From JABMOV01 sp964344305 (lineage in GTDB: Bacteria; Fidelibacterota; Marinisomatia; Marinisomatales; JABMOV01), in contig CAYFMT010000012.1 of the NCBI GenBank assembly GCA_964344305.1, positions 1 to 64,000 of the forward strand: a stretch of DNA of 64,000 nucleotides, written 5' to 3'. Under the pieces are notes generated by a model. The model did not search any database. It was not told the origin of the DNA and was given only the letters and a program-made list of their open reading frames with translations. Shown here one piece after another: positions 25,024-32,586 of the stretch (position 1 is the first letter of the stretch; each line of letters opens with the position of its first letter). Made by a program: the position numbers and the translations under genes.

Positions 25024-25674
25024 ATGGGAAAATTCACATTCCATCGATTTACCAGGGATGAAATGATTCAGCGGTCCAGGGATTTTGAACGGGAAATCTC
25101 CAGACGAAGAACTATACGGTCCTTTTCACCGGATCCAATTCCTGAGGATGTATTAAATAATGCCATCTTGGCTGCTGGATCTTCTCCCAGTGGCGCAAAC
25201 CTCCAGCCATGGCATTTTTCTGTTGTTACAGATGAATCCGTCCGACATGAAATTCGAAAGAAATCAGAGATTCAGGAAGAGGCATTCTATTCTCACCGAG
25301 CACCGGAAAAATGGTTGAAAGCCCTCGAACCCATGGGAACAACATCGGATAAGCATTTTCTTGATTCGGCACCCTGCCACATTGTGGTATTTAGCAAAAA
25401 ACACATCCTAGATAAAGGTGGCAATAAACAGGTTACATACTATCCCATAGAATCTGTTGGCCTGGCAACGGGCATTCTCATTACTGCACTGCATTTCTCA
25501 GGTATCTGCACCCTAACATACACTCCGAGTCCAATGGGGTTTTTGAACAAGATACTGAATAGACCTGAATCAGAAAAACCCTACATGATTGTGGTTTGTG
25601 GGTTTCCGGAGAAAGATACCACGGTTCCAGATATCAAGAGAAAATCCCTGTCTGAGATTTCAAATTTCATCTGA
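25024..25674 (+). CDS. Nitroreductase-fold flavoprotein, iodotyrosine deiodinase-like
   Basis: This 216-residue FMN enzyme has RRRTIRSFSPDPIP and SSPSGANLQPWHF near the N terminus (flavin phosphate and stacking site). YYPIESVGLATGILITALH and LTYTPSPMGFL lie further on. This arrangement is closest to the IYD (iodotyrosine deiodinase) branch of the nitroreductase superfamily, whose members remove halogens from halotyrosines. The lid residues that hold the zwitterion cannot be confirmed without alignment, so substrate is inferred. It is coupled with the small upstream membrane protein. Confidence 0.85.
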   Translation: MGKFTFHRFTRDEMIQRSRDFEREISRRRTIRSFSPDPIPEDVLNNAILAAGSSPSGANLQPWHFSVVTDESVRHEIRKKSEIQEEAFYSHRAPEKWLKALEPMGTTSDKHFLDSAPCHIVVFSKKHILDKGGNKQVTYYPIESVGLATGILITALHFSGICTLTYTPSPMGFLNKILNRPESEKPYMIVVCGFPEKDTTVPDIKRKSLSEISNFI

Positions 25675-25682
25675 AACTCATT

Positions 25683-26822
25683 GTGTATCACTATCAGACA
25701 TACCAGAGGTATTTTGCACAGGTCGGCGAAGAGATAAAAGATATCACAGAAAAGGAATTATCAGGGTTTGGTGCCACAAAAATCCAACAGGTGTATCGAG
25801 GGTGTTATTTCCATGCCGATCTGGAAACACTTTACAGGATAAATTACCAGTCGCGCTTCATAAGCCGGGTTCTTGCACCCATTATCATATTTGATTGCCA
25901 TTCGGACAATTATCTTTATAAAACTGCCAGGGATATCAATTGGTCGGATTTCATGCAGACTTCCGGTACTTTCGCCATACACGGTACAGTTTCCCACAGC
26001 AATATCACCCATTCCCGATTTGCTTCACTTAGATTAAAGGATGCCATCGTCGACTATTTCAGGGATTCGACTGGCAACCGTCCTTCCATTGATACTAAAA
26101 ATCCCGATGTATGGATCAACCTGCATATTGAAAACAATCGTGCCGTCATCAGTCTGGATGTATCAGGCGGTGCCTTGCATCGTCGAGGATACAGACAGAT
26201 GTCCGTAGAAGCTCCCATGATGGAAACCCTGGCTGCTGCCATTGTTGAGTTTACCGAATGGGATGGGAAGGAACCGTTTTTCGACCCATTTTGCGGATCC
26301 GGAACTCTACTGTCTGAAGCATACCTGTATGCCACCCAATTGCCACCCGGGATTCTGAGGAAGAAGTTTGGGTTTCAATCATTGCCAGATTACCGGGACT
26401 CAACCTGGAAATCCGTTCAGCGAAAAGCTCTCGACAGTAAAACTCGAATTGACAGGGGATTAATATCAGGGAGTGATATCTCTCCCAATGCAATACGCGC
26501 TGCCATTAAAAACTGCGCCGTCCTAGATCCAGATCAAGCCATACGAATAACTCGAAAGGATATTTTTGAAAGCGAAGGATTTCAGAATGGGATTATTGTA
26601 TGCAATCCACCTTACGGTATCCGTATGGAAAAAGACAAGGATCTTTCAGCCTTTTATAAATCTTTTGGTGACTTCCTGAAGAATAAATGCAAGAATTCCA
26701 CTGCATTTATTTATTTTGGTGATCGAAAATACATCAAAAACATTGGGCTCAAACCATCCTGGAAAAAACCATTAAGAAATGGTGGACTGGATGGCAGGCT
26801 TGTTAAAATTGAACTCTATTAG
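25683..26822 (+). CDS. THUMP-domain RNA methyltransferase (RlmL N-terminal type)
   Basis: This 379-residue protein has an N-terminal ferredoxin/THUMP RNA-binding part (about 1-160) and a Rossmann methyltransferase. The latter carries FFDPFCGSGTLLSEAY for SAM binding, GSDISPNAI, and the NPPYGIRM catalytic motif of N2-guanine methyltransferases. It resembles the RlmL half that makes m2G2445 in 23S rRNA, without the fused RlmK half. The start is GTG, 8 bases after the nitroreductase stop. Confidence 0.9.
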   Translation: MYHYQTYQRYFAQVGEEIKDITEKELSGFGATKIQQVYRGCYFHADLETLYRINYQSRFISRVLAPIIIFDCHSDNYLYKTARDINWSDFMQTSGTFAIHGTVSHSNITHSRFASLRLKDAIVDYFRDSTGNRPSIDTKNPDVWINLHIENNRAVISLDVSGGALHRRGYRQMSVEAPMMETLAAAIVEFTEWDGKEPFFDPFCGSGTLLSEAYLYATQLPPGILRKKFGFQSLPDYRDSTWKSVQRKALDSKTRIDRGLISGSDISPNAIRAAIKNCAVLDPDQAIRITRKDIFESEGFQNGIIVCNPPYGIRMEKDKDLSAFYKSFGDFLKNKCKNSTAFIYFGDRKYIKNIGLKPSWKKPLRNGGLDGRLVKIELY

Positions 26823-26845
26823 AAACAAGAATTGCGAGGAACAGA

Positions 26846-27658
26846 ATGAATATTGAAGGAATACTTCAGTTTATCAAATTGGGTGCACTCAATTATGGAG
26901 TAAAAATCTTAATAGCAATTGCCATTTTAATCATAGGCCGTCTGGCTGCCGGTATTGTGAAATCCGTTGTAAAAAAAGCTGCAAAAAAGGCAAATACCGA
27001 AACAACAGTCACTGGTTTTATTGCAAATATATCCTATGTGGCAACTCTCATATTCTTTGTGATTGCGGCGCTGAGACAACTGGGCATTGAAACCAATTCA
27101 CTTGTGGCTGTGCTGGGTGCAGCAGGACTGGCAATTGCTCTGGCATTACAGGGGTCGCTGTCCAATTTTGCTGCCGGTTTTCTCGTTATTCTATTCAAGC
27201 CGTTCAAGGCCGGGGATTATATTGAAGGTGGAGGTGTGGGTGGAACCGTTAAGGAAATCCAAATCTTCACGACAGTATTGACCACGCCGGATAACAAAAA
27301 AGTGATTGTGCCAAACTCGAAACTCACAACTGATAATATCATTAATTACACAACTGAAGAAACACGACGAATTGATCTTGTAGTTGGTGTGGGTTACAAT
27401 GATGACTTAAAAAAGGTGAAAGAAACACTCACAGATATCTTGAGTCATTATTCTGAGATCCTTCCAGAACCTGCCCCGGTAATTGCCGTTTCAAACCTTG
27501 GGGATAGTTCTGTTGATTTCGTAGTAAGACCATGGGTAAAAACTCAAGATTACTGGGATGTGCGCTTCCGATTAAATGAAGAAATAAAGAATCGCTTTGA
27601 CGATGAGGATATCACGATACCATTCCCGCAGCGTGATGTGCACGTATTTAAGGAATAG
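26846..27658 (+). CDS. Small-conductance mechanosensitive channel, MscS family
   Basis: This is a 270-residue inner-membrane channel of near-minimal MscS size. Three membrane helices lie at about 15-35, 55-78 and 85-115. The pore helix is rich in Gly and Ala (LGAAGLAIALALQGSLSNFAAG), followed by the beta domain start FKAGDYIEGGGVGGTVKEI and the alpha/beta cytoplasmic vestibule. It would release osmolytes on hypo-osmotic shock. GAGGA precedes the ATG. Confidence 0.95.
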   Translation: MNIEGILQFIKLGALNYGVKILIAIAILIIGRLAAGIVKSVVKKAAKKANTETTVTGFIANISYVATLIFFVIAALRQLGIETNSLVAVLGAAGLAIALALQGSLSNFAAGFLVILFKPFKAGDYIEGGGVGGTVKEIQIFTTVLTTPDNKKVIVPNSKLTTDNIINYTTEETRRIDLVVGVGYNDDLKKVKETLTDILSHYSEILPEPAPVIAVSNLGDSSVDFVVRPWVKTQDYWDVRFRLNEEIKNRFDDEDITIPFPQRDVHVFKE

Positions 27659-27745
27659 CATTCCTCTACACGATTCAAATTCGGTATTGTAACCAATTCA
27701 GACTTCCTCCATCTACCGTAACACAACAAGAATGAAGGAAGAATC

Positions 27746-28102
27746 ATGGTAGAACATTTGACAAAAGAAGAATTTTTAACAAAAGTACACAATTTTGAAG
27801 AGAACAAGGAATGGACATTTGAGGGAGACCTTCCCTGTATCATAGATTTTTACGCAGACTGGTGTGGACCCTGTAAAATGGTTGCACCCATCCTGGATGA
27901 ACTTGCAGATGAATACGCAGGAAAGATTAATATTTATAAAGTAGATACAGAAAAGGAACGTGACCTTGCTGGTGCATTTGGGATTCGCAGTATTCCATCC
28001 ATGCTGTTTGTCCCCAAAAACGATAAGCCTCAGATGGCTGTGGGCGCCCTCCCAAAAGAGGGTATAGTGAAAGCCATGAATGACGTATTACTCGTTTCAT
28101 AA
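27746..28102 (+). CDS. Thioredoxin
   Basis: This 118-residue cytosolic dithiol reductant has FYADWCGPCKMVAPIL with active-site Cys40 and Cys43, and the cis-proline SIPSMLF loop. It lacks a signal peptide. The N terminus is about 10 residues longer than E. coli TrxA. A GAAGGA site precedes the ATG and an intrinsic terminator follows, so it is probably monocistronic. It could supply electrons to the B12-dependent ribonucleotide reductase of this window. Confidence 0.95.
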   Translation: MVEHLTKEEFLTKVHNFEENKEWTFEGDLPCIIDFYADWCGPCKMVAPILDELADEYAGKINIYKVDTEKERDLAGAFGIRSIPSMLFVPKNDKPQMAVGALPKEGIVKAMNDVLLVS

Positions 28103-28119
28103 ACAAACATCGTGTTAAG

Positions 28120-28147
28120 AAAAAGACCTCAATGAGGTCTTTTTTTT
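28120..28147 (+). terminator. Intrinsic terminator after thioredoxin
   Basis: AAAAGACCTC (28121-28130), loop AAT and GAGGTCTTTT form a perfect stem followed by a T run of eight or more bases. Confidence 0.92.
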
Positions 28148-28162
28148 GCCATATATTTTTAC

Positions 28163-28174
28163 ATCCTTTAGGAT
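28163..28174. promoter_or_regulatory. Palindrome before the Rrf2 regulator gene
   Basis: ATCCT-TT-AGGAT is a perfect inverted repeat, extended imperfectly to TA...TA on both sides. It overlaps a possible -10 (TAGGAT at 28169, 17 bases after TTGCCA at 28146). Its location suggests an autoregulatory operator. Confidence 0.4.
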
Positions 28175-28187
28175 ATATAACTCATAA

Positions 28188-28661
28188 ATGAGTAATTTCG
28201 ACTCACAAGCGAAGCTATTAATTGCAAGAAAGCAAATGCTCTTAACAAAAACATCTGAAAATGCCATCAAAATGATGTTCTATCTCATGGATCAGAATCC
28301 TGATGAGTTTATTCGAATTCGATCCATGGCAGCTGATCTGGGTCTCCCCTATTACCAGACAGCAAAAATTGCACAATCTCTTATTCGCAGTGAAATCCTC
28401 AATTCGTATACTGGTCCTAATGGTGGTATTCAGCTCAACAAGGATTCTCGAAAAATTTTCCTTATAGATATTATCGTTCTCCTGGAAGGTGTGAATTTTT
28501 TGAACAAGTGTGTTCTAGGACTAAGCGAATGCGGTTCAGAAAATCCATGCGCGGTTCACCATCTTTGGAAGGATGTTAAAGAACCCATTATAGATTTGTT
28601 TGAGAATCAAAGTCTCCATGAGATCAAGAAGCAAAATCTCCTGAAGGGGCAAATCTCCTGA
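28188..28661 (+). CDS. Rrf2-family regulator, probable Fe-S sensor
   Basis: This 157-residue protein has an Rrf2 winged helix (TKTSENAIKMMFYLM, then IRSMAADLGLPYYQTAKIAQSL). Cys108, Cys115 and Cys121 are spaced like the iron-sulfur cysteines of IscR and NsrR. It likely senses iron-sulfur status, oxygen or NO and controls nearby respiration genes. The conserved domain begins at Met17 (28236), so that ATG is an alternative start; neither has a strong ribosome-binding site. The heme A synthase gene follows after 25 bases on the same strand. Confidence 0.88.
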   Translation: MSNFDSQAKLLIARKQMLLTKTSENAIKMMFYLMDQNPDEFIRIRSMAADLGLPYYQTAKIAQSLIRSEILNSYTGPNGGIQLNKDSRKIFLIDIIVLLEGVNFLNKCVLGLSECGSENPCAVHHLWKDVKEPIIDLFENQSLHEIKKQNLLKGQIS

Positions 28662-28686
28662 CACAATCTTTGTTTATCGCTTTATC

Positions 28687-29721
28687 ATGAAGCGGAGTTT
28701 ATTCGTTAAAATCTGGCTGTTATCAGCCTGCATCCTTATTCTGACCATGGTGGTGATCGGTGGCGTAACCCGGTTGACCAATTCAGGGTTATCCATGGTT
28801 CATTGGGAACCAGTCAAAGGAGTCATCCCCCCATTAAATCATGCTGATTGGGTGGATGAGTTTTCACATTATAAGCAATACCCTGAATTCCAGAAACTCA
28901 ATTACCAGATGTCACTTTCGGAATTCAAAAGCATCTTTTTCTGGGAATATTTTCACAGACTAATTGGACGATTTATAGGAATATATTTTTTGATTCCATT
29001 CACAATATTTTTCTACAAAAAGATGCTTCCCCAAGGAATCACAAAAAACCTGTTGATCATGTTCATCTTAGGCGGACTCCAGGGATTCATGGGTTGGTAT
29101 ATGGTGAAAAGCGGTCTTGTGGATATACCGTATGTAAGTCACTACAGGCTTGCCATACACCTGTTCCTTGCGATATTTCTTGTGGCTTATATCTTCTGGA
29201 CTTATCTCCAATACTACGCAGCAAGTCCCAAAAGCCTGCTTGTAATGACTAGATTAGAATTTCAGGCCATTCGAATCCTTCCTGTGATAATCATGGTTCA
29301 AATATTCTGGGGTGCTTTTACAGCGGGATTGCATGCAGGATTAGGTTGGAATACATTCCCGCTCATGGATGGTCAATGGATCCCATCGGGTTTAATGGAA
29401 TATTCACCGAAGTGGCTTAGTTTCTTCGAGCATCACATGACGGTACAATTTATGCATCGTGTGCTGGCAGTTATTATTCTGAGTATAACCATTTGGATTG
29501 TGATTAAGGGCTGGAAGAAGAATTTGGATACCCTTCATAGAAGGGCATTTGGAGTTATGGGTACACTGGTTATTTTTCAGTTTACGCTTGGTATTCTTAC
29601 GTTATTGACCAGGGTAAATATTCCATTGGCTGTGCTACACCAACTATTCGCAGTACTATTACTATTATCCTCAATCTATCTTGTACATTTCTATCCGCGT
29701 CGGATTGAGACCACATCATAG
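28687..29721 (+). CDS. ctaA: Heme A synthase, COX15/CtaA family
   Basis: This 344-residue membrane enzyme has about eight helices and oxidises heme O to heme A. Family marks include GGVTRLTNSGLSMVHWEP near the start and the heme-liganding His residues in EYFHRLIGR, SHYRLAIHL, MHRVLAV and LHQLFAV. The Cox15 (type 2) N-terminal motif is clear. Heme A is used by aa3-type oxidases, not by the cbb3 oxidase encoded next door, so an aa3 oxidase should exist elsewhere. It converges on ccoH with only 4 bases between stops. Confidence 0.94.
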   Translation: MKRSLFVKIWLLSACILILTMVVIGGVTRLTNSGLSMVHWEPVKGVIPPLNHADWVDEFSHYKQYPEFQKLNYQMSLSEFKSIFFWEYFHRLIGRFIGIYFLIPFTIFFYKKMLPQGITKNLLIMFILGGLQGFMGWYMVKSGLVDIPYVSHYRLAIHLFLAIFLVAYIFWTYLQYYAASPKSLLVMTRLEFQAIRILPVIIMVQIFWGAFTAGLHAGLGWNTFPLMDGQWIPSGLMEYSPKWLSFFEHHMTVQFMHRVLAVIILSITIWIVIKGWKKNLDTLHRRAFGVMGTLVIFQFTLGILTLLTRVNIPLAVLHQLFAVLLLLSSIYLVHFYPRRIETTS

Positions 29722-29725
29722 ACAA

Positions 29726-30178
29726 TTATTGAAGGAAAATATTTTTCTCCATATAGTAAGAAACCTGGTCCATTTCCCATTCTATTCCAATTTTCCAGCT
29801 CCCTTTTGCCATTTGGGCAGTGGATATTGATTGATTTCCATCCTCATCACCTGATAGAGGATACTGCCTGTCATCACCTGCATCTGAAGGTCTATACAGA
29901 CCTATTGTACCTGTCTGAATTGAATGTAACCACTGCTCAGGAATATGAATCATTAATTCATGGTCCGACTGGTTTAACACAATGTCAATTTTTTCAGATA
30001 GATTGTTTGCCCGTTTTAACATATCTATCTTTTCTTGATATTCAATCTCTTCCTGATAATAATCATCTTCCACCAAATGAAAATCCGTGGAATAGGACGT
30101 TATTATCAAAAATGCATTGAACAGCAAGAATAGTACAATGACAGTTATAATTCCCCATTTATATCGATTTGACCACAT
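29726..30178 (-). CDS. ccoH: FixH/CcoH-like cbb3 oxidase assembly protein
   Basis: This 150-residue protein has one N-terminal membrane helix (residues about 8-27) with the FixH-type DDYYQEEIEYQEKID that follows, and a periplasmic beta domain. FixH/CcoH helps cbb3 oxidase assembly and copper delivery. It is the last gene of the cco cluster, 4 bases after ccoG. Confidence 0.88.
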   Translation of the reverse strand: MWSNRYKWGIITVIVLFLLFNAFLIITSYSTDFHLVEDDYYQEEIEYQEKIDMLKRANNLSEKIDIVLNQSDHELMIHIPEQWLHSIQTGTIGLYRPSDAGDDRQYPLSGDEDGNQSISTAQMAKGSWKIGIEWEMDQVSYYMEKNIFLQ

Positions 30179-30182
30179 ACTA

Positions 30183-31604
30183 TTAGTTTCCCGGTGCTAT
30201 AAATGTTGTTTCAATGGATTCAAGAATCTCTTCGTTGGAATATACATCAATATTAATCATATTTTTCTGTGATGATAGCGCGCTTCGAGGAATATCAATA
30301 AAAAAAGCTGATTGACCCAGGTCATCACTATCAATCACGAGAGTTGACACCATAGTCAGCGAGGCAGATTCATGACCATTGATCCTTAGATGTATGGGTT
30401 TCTCCTCATAGGTTTTATTGACGACTTTAATATTGTACAGATTTCGGATGATATTCTGATCCAGTTCCTGATATAATACACCAGGGGTTCTCAAAATTGT
30501 TGTTTCAATGGGGATGCGCGTTGTTATTAGGTATCCAACCAGTACTATTAGGAGAGATAGGATGGCAGAATATCCACCAACCCTGACATTTAGAATTTTA
30601 GCGGTTCCATTTTTAATACGATTAAATGATGAATACCGAACCAAACCACGTGGTTTTTTCACCCGATCCATGATGGCATCACAGGCATCCATGCAGGCAG
30701 TACAATTCACACACTCCAGCTGTGTTCCATTTCGAATATCAATCCCTGTTGGACAGACTTCTACACATTTATTACAGTCGATGCAGTCTCCAAATTGCTC
30801 TTGCTCTGATCTCTTTCCTTTTTTTCGTGGTTCTCCTCGCAAAAAATCATAGTGAACCACAACAGAATTTTCGTCCAAAAGGACACCCTGGAGACGACCG
30901 TATGGACAAACCAGGGTACATACCTGCTCTCTAAACCATATGTACGTCCCAAAAAACAGGAAACTGAATACAACCATGGCGATAAATCCACCCAAATGAT
31001 CCATTGGTGAAGATGTGATGATTTCGAACAGTGCATCTTTTCCAATGATGTATGCCAGAAGTGTATTTCCAATAATCCAGGAGAGAGCAAAAAAGATGAT
31101 GACTTTCGAGGTTTTCTTAAAAATCCTTTCACCATTCCATGGTCCATTATTCAGTTTTTTCTGAGCTTTCGCATCCCCTTCTATCCAGTATTCAATTTTC
31201 CTGAACACCATTTCAAGAAAAATTGTTTGCGGACAAGCCCATCCACAGAAAACACGTCCAAAAACCGCTGTAAATAATATAATAAAAACGATGAATGTAA
31301 TTAGTGCCAGACCGAATAGATGAAGGTCCTGAGGCCAGAAAGCCACACCAAATATATAGAATTTTCTCCCTAGAAAATCCAGTAGTAGAAGTGGGTGTCC
31401 ACCGACTGTAATGAATGGACCCGTAAACATCAGGATGAGAAGGAGGTAGCTTACAAGCGTACGTGCAGTGTAAAAACGACCACTTGGTTTTTTTGGGTAA
31501 ATCCAAACCCGTTTTCCAGCTTCATCAACAGTGGAAATATGATCCCTGTATTCGCCTGTATCCCCTTCACCTACAATTTGCTTCTTTACATTGGTGGCGT
31601 TCAT
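30183..31604 (-). CDS. ccoG: CcoG/FixG/RdxA iron-sulfur assembly protein of cbb3 oxidase
   Basis: This 473-residue membrane protein has several helices, FCGWACPQ and CTLVCPYGRLQG polyferredoxin-type motifs, and a ferredoxin domain with CIDCNKCVEVCP and CVNCTACMDAC. A C-terminal Ig-like periplasmic domain follows. CcoG is reported to reduce copper for cbb3 assembly. ATG at 31604 has AAGGA upstream; a TTG two codons before is the alternative. A terminator separates it from ccoP, so ccoG-ccoH probably have their own promoter. Confidence 0.95.
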   Translation of the reverse strand: MNATNVKKQIVGEGDTGEYRDHISTVDEAGKRVWIYPKKPSGRFYTARTLVSYLLLILMFTGPFITVGGHPLLLLDFLGRKFYIFGVAFWPQDLHLFGLALITFIVFIILFTAVFGRVFCGWACPQTIFLEMVFRKIEYWIEGDAKAQKKLNNGPWNGERIFKKTSKVIIFFALSWIIGNTLLAYIIGKDALFEIITSSPMDHLGGFIAMVVFSFLFFGTYIWFREQVCTLVCPYGRLQGVLLDENSVVVHYDFLRGEPRKKGKRSEQEQFGDCIDCNKCVEVCPTGIDIRNGTQLECVNCTACMDACDAIMDRVKKPRGLVRYSSFNRIKNGTAKILNVRVGGYSAILSLLIVLVGYLITTRIPIETTILRTPGVLYQELDQNIIRNLYNIKVVNKTYEEKPIHLRINGHESASLTMVSTLVIDSDDLGQSAFFIDIPRSALSSQKNMINIDVYSNEEILESIETTFIAPGN

Positions 31605-31664
31605 CCTCAATTCCTTAAAATCATTTGGTTATTAACTATCAAAATTACCCATTTATCGCACATG

Positions 31665-31683
31665 AATACAGATGACCTGTATT
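31665..31683. promoter_or_regulatory. Inverted repeat before ccoG, possible operator
   Basis: AATACAG-ATGAC-CTGTATT is a perfect 7-bp inverted repeat located between the ccoP terminator and the ccoG start. Its size suits a dimeric regulator. The regulator is unknown. Confidence 0.4.
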
Positions 31684-31721
31684 GTTAAAAAAAAGTGCCA
31701 CCTATTAGATAGGTGGCACTT
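31684..31721 (-). terminator. Intrinsic terminator after ccoP
   Basis: A perfect 13-bp stem (AAGTGCCACCTAT and complement, 3-base loop, 31693-31721) is followed on the minus strand by at least eight U. It closes the ccoI-S-NO-Q-P transcript. Confidence 0.92.
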
Positions 31722-31744
31722 CAATTCGCTACACCAAACCAAGA

Positions 31745-32404
31745 TTAACTGCCGGTATAAAGTTCCCCTTCGGGTGCTTTCTGATTTGGTGGGTTCGTAC
31801 CCTGCATGGATAATATGAAACTAGACACCTGATGAATCTGTTCGGGTGTGAGAGTCTTATCCCAGGGGATCATTCCCTTTGCCGGTACACCAACATTTAT
31901 GATGTGTATCAAATCGTTGATATTCCCACCATGAATCCAGTATTGATCTGTGAAGTTTGGACCGATAAGTCCTTCTCCATTTACTCCATGACAGGCAACA
32001 CAATTGATGGTATAGATGCCTTTTCCAGCTTCAAGACTGGCTGCATCTGTCAATTTTTCCACCATGGGTTTTTCCGGTGCAGTTTCATCTGCTACTTCAC
32101 CGCTGGATTCATCCATGACAGCTGCTGCAGCCATATCGGATTTGGGTGCTCCCATTCCATCCCCTGCATAAGGGCTTTTATAGGACAGGGAACCACCGCT
32201 TTCCTCAACAGCACCCATCTCCATCATGTATTCCTCAATCTGTAGTGGTCCCGTCTTGGTGACATGGTAATGAACCATATACACCACAGAAAAGATGATG
32301 GTGAAGTAGAAAAGATACAACCACCATGGTGGCAGATCATTGTCCAGTTCACGGATACCATCATAATCATGGCTTAGTAAGATATCTTCTTTTTTTGTAC
32401 TCAT
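31745..32404 (-). CDS. ccoP: cbb3 oxidase subunit III (CcoP), monoheme
   Basis: This 219-residue membrane-anchored cytochrome c has the FixP N-terminal pattern YDGIRELDNDLPPWW and one helix (about 27-45). An acidic linker leads to a single heme c domain with CVACH and the axial Met in GMIPW. Proteobacterial CcoP has two hemes; here only one CXXCH exists. It passes electrons to CcoO. It overlaps ccoQ by 4 bases. Confidence 0.95.
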   Translation of the reverse strand: MSTKKEDILLSHDYDGIRELDNDLPPWWLYLFYFTIIFSVVYMVHYHVTKTGPLQIEEYMMEMGAVEESGGSLSYKSPYAGDGMGAPKSDMAAAAVMDESSGEVADETAPEKPMVEKLTDAASLEAGKGIYTINCVACHGVNGEGLIGPNFTDQYWIHGGNINDLIHIINVGVPAKGMIPWDKTLTPEQIHQVSSFILSMQGTNPPNQKAPEGELYTGS

Positions 32405-32586
32405 ATTTTTTCTCCCTTGGATGTGGAGTTATCATTTAATGGTATTTCACTCATATGCTGTTCATGTGATTTATCCATTCGGAAAACATAGACCAGAGCG
32501 GTGACGAAAAGAGAAAAGAAAATCACCAGCGCAATGGTAGGGTATATCCCTATCCCGGAAATGGAGTTTAAAACATCTCTCAACAT
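32401..32586 (-). CDS. ccoQ: cbb3 oxidase small subunit CcoQ
   Basis: This 61-residue protein has one helix (about 14-35) ending VYVFRMDKS, the usual CcoQ pattern. It stabilises the CcoNO-CcoP interaction. It overlaps the ccoNO stop by one base and ccoP by 4 bases. Confidence 0.88.
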   Translation of the reverse strand: MLRDVLNSISGIGIYPTIALVIFFSLFVTALVYVFRMDKSHEQHMSEIPLNDNSTSKGEKI

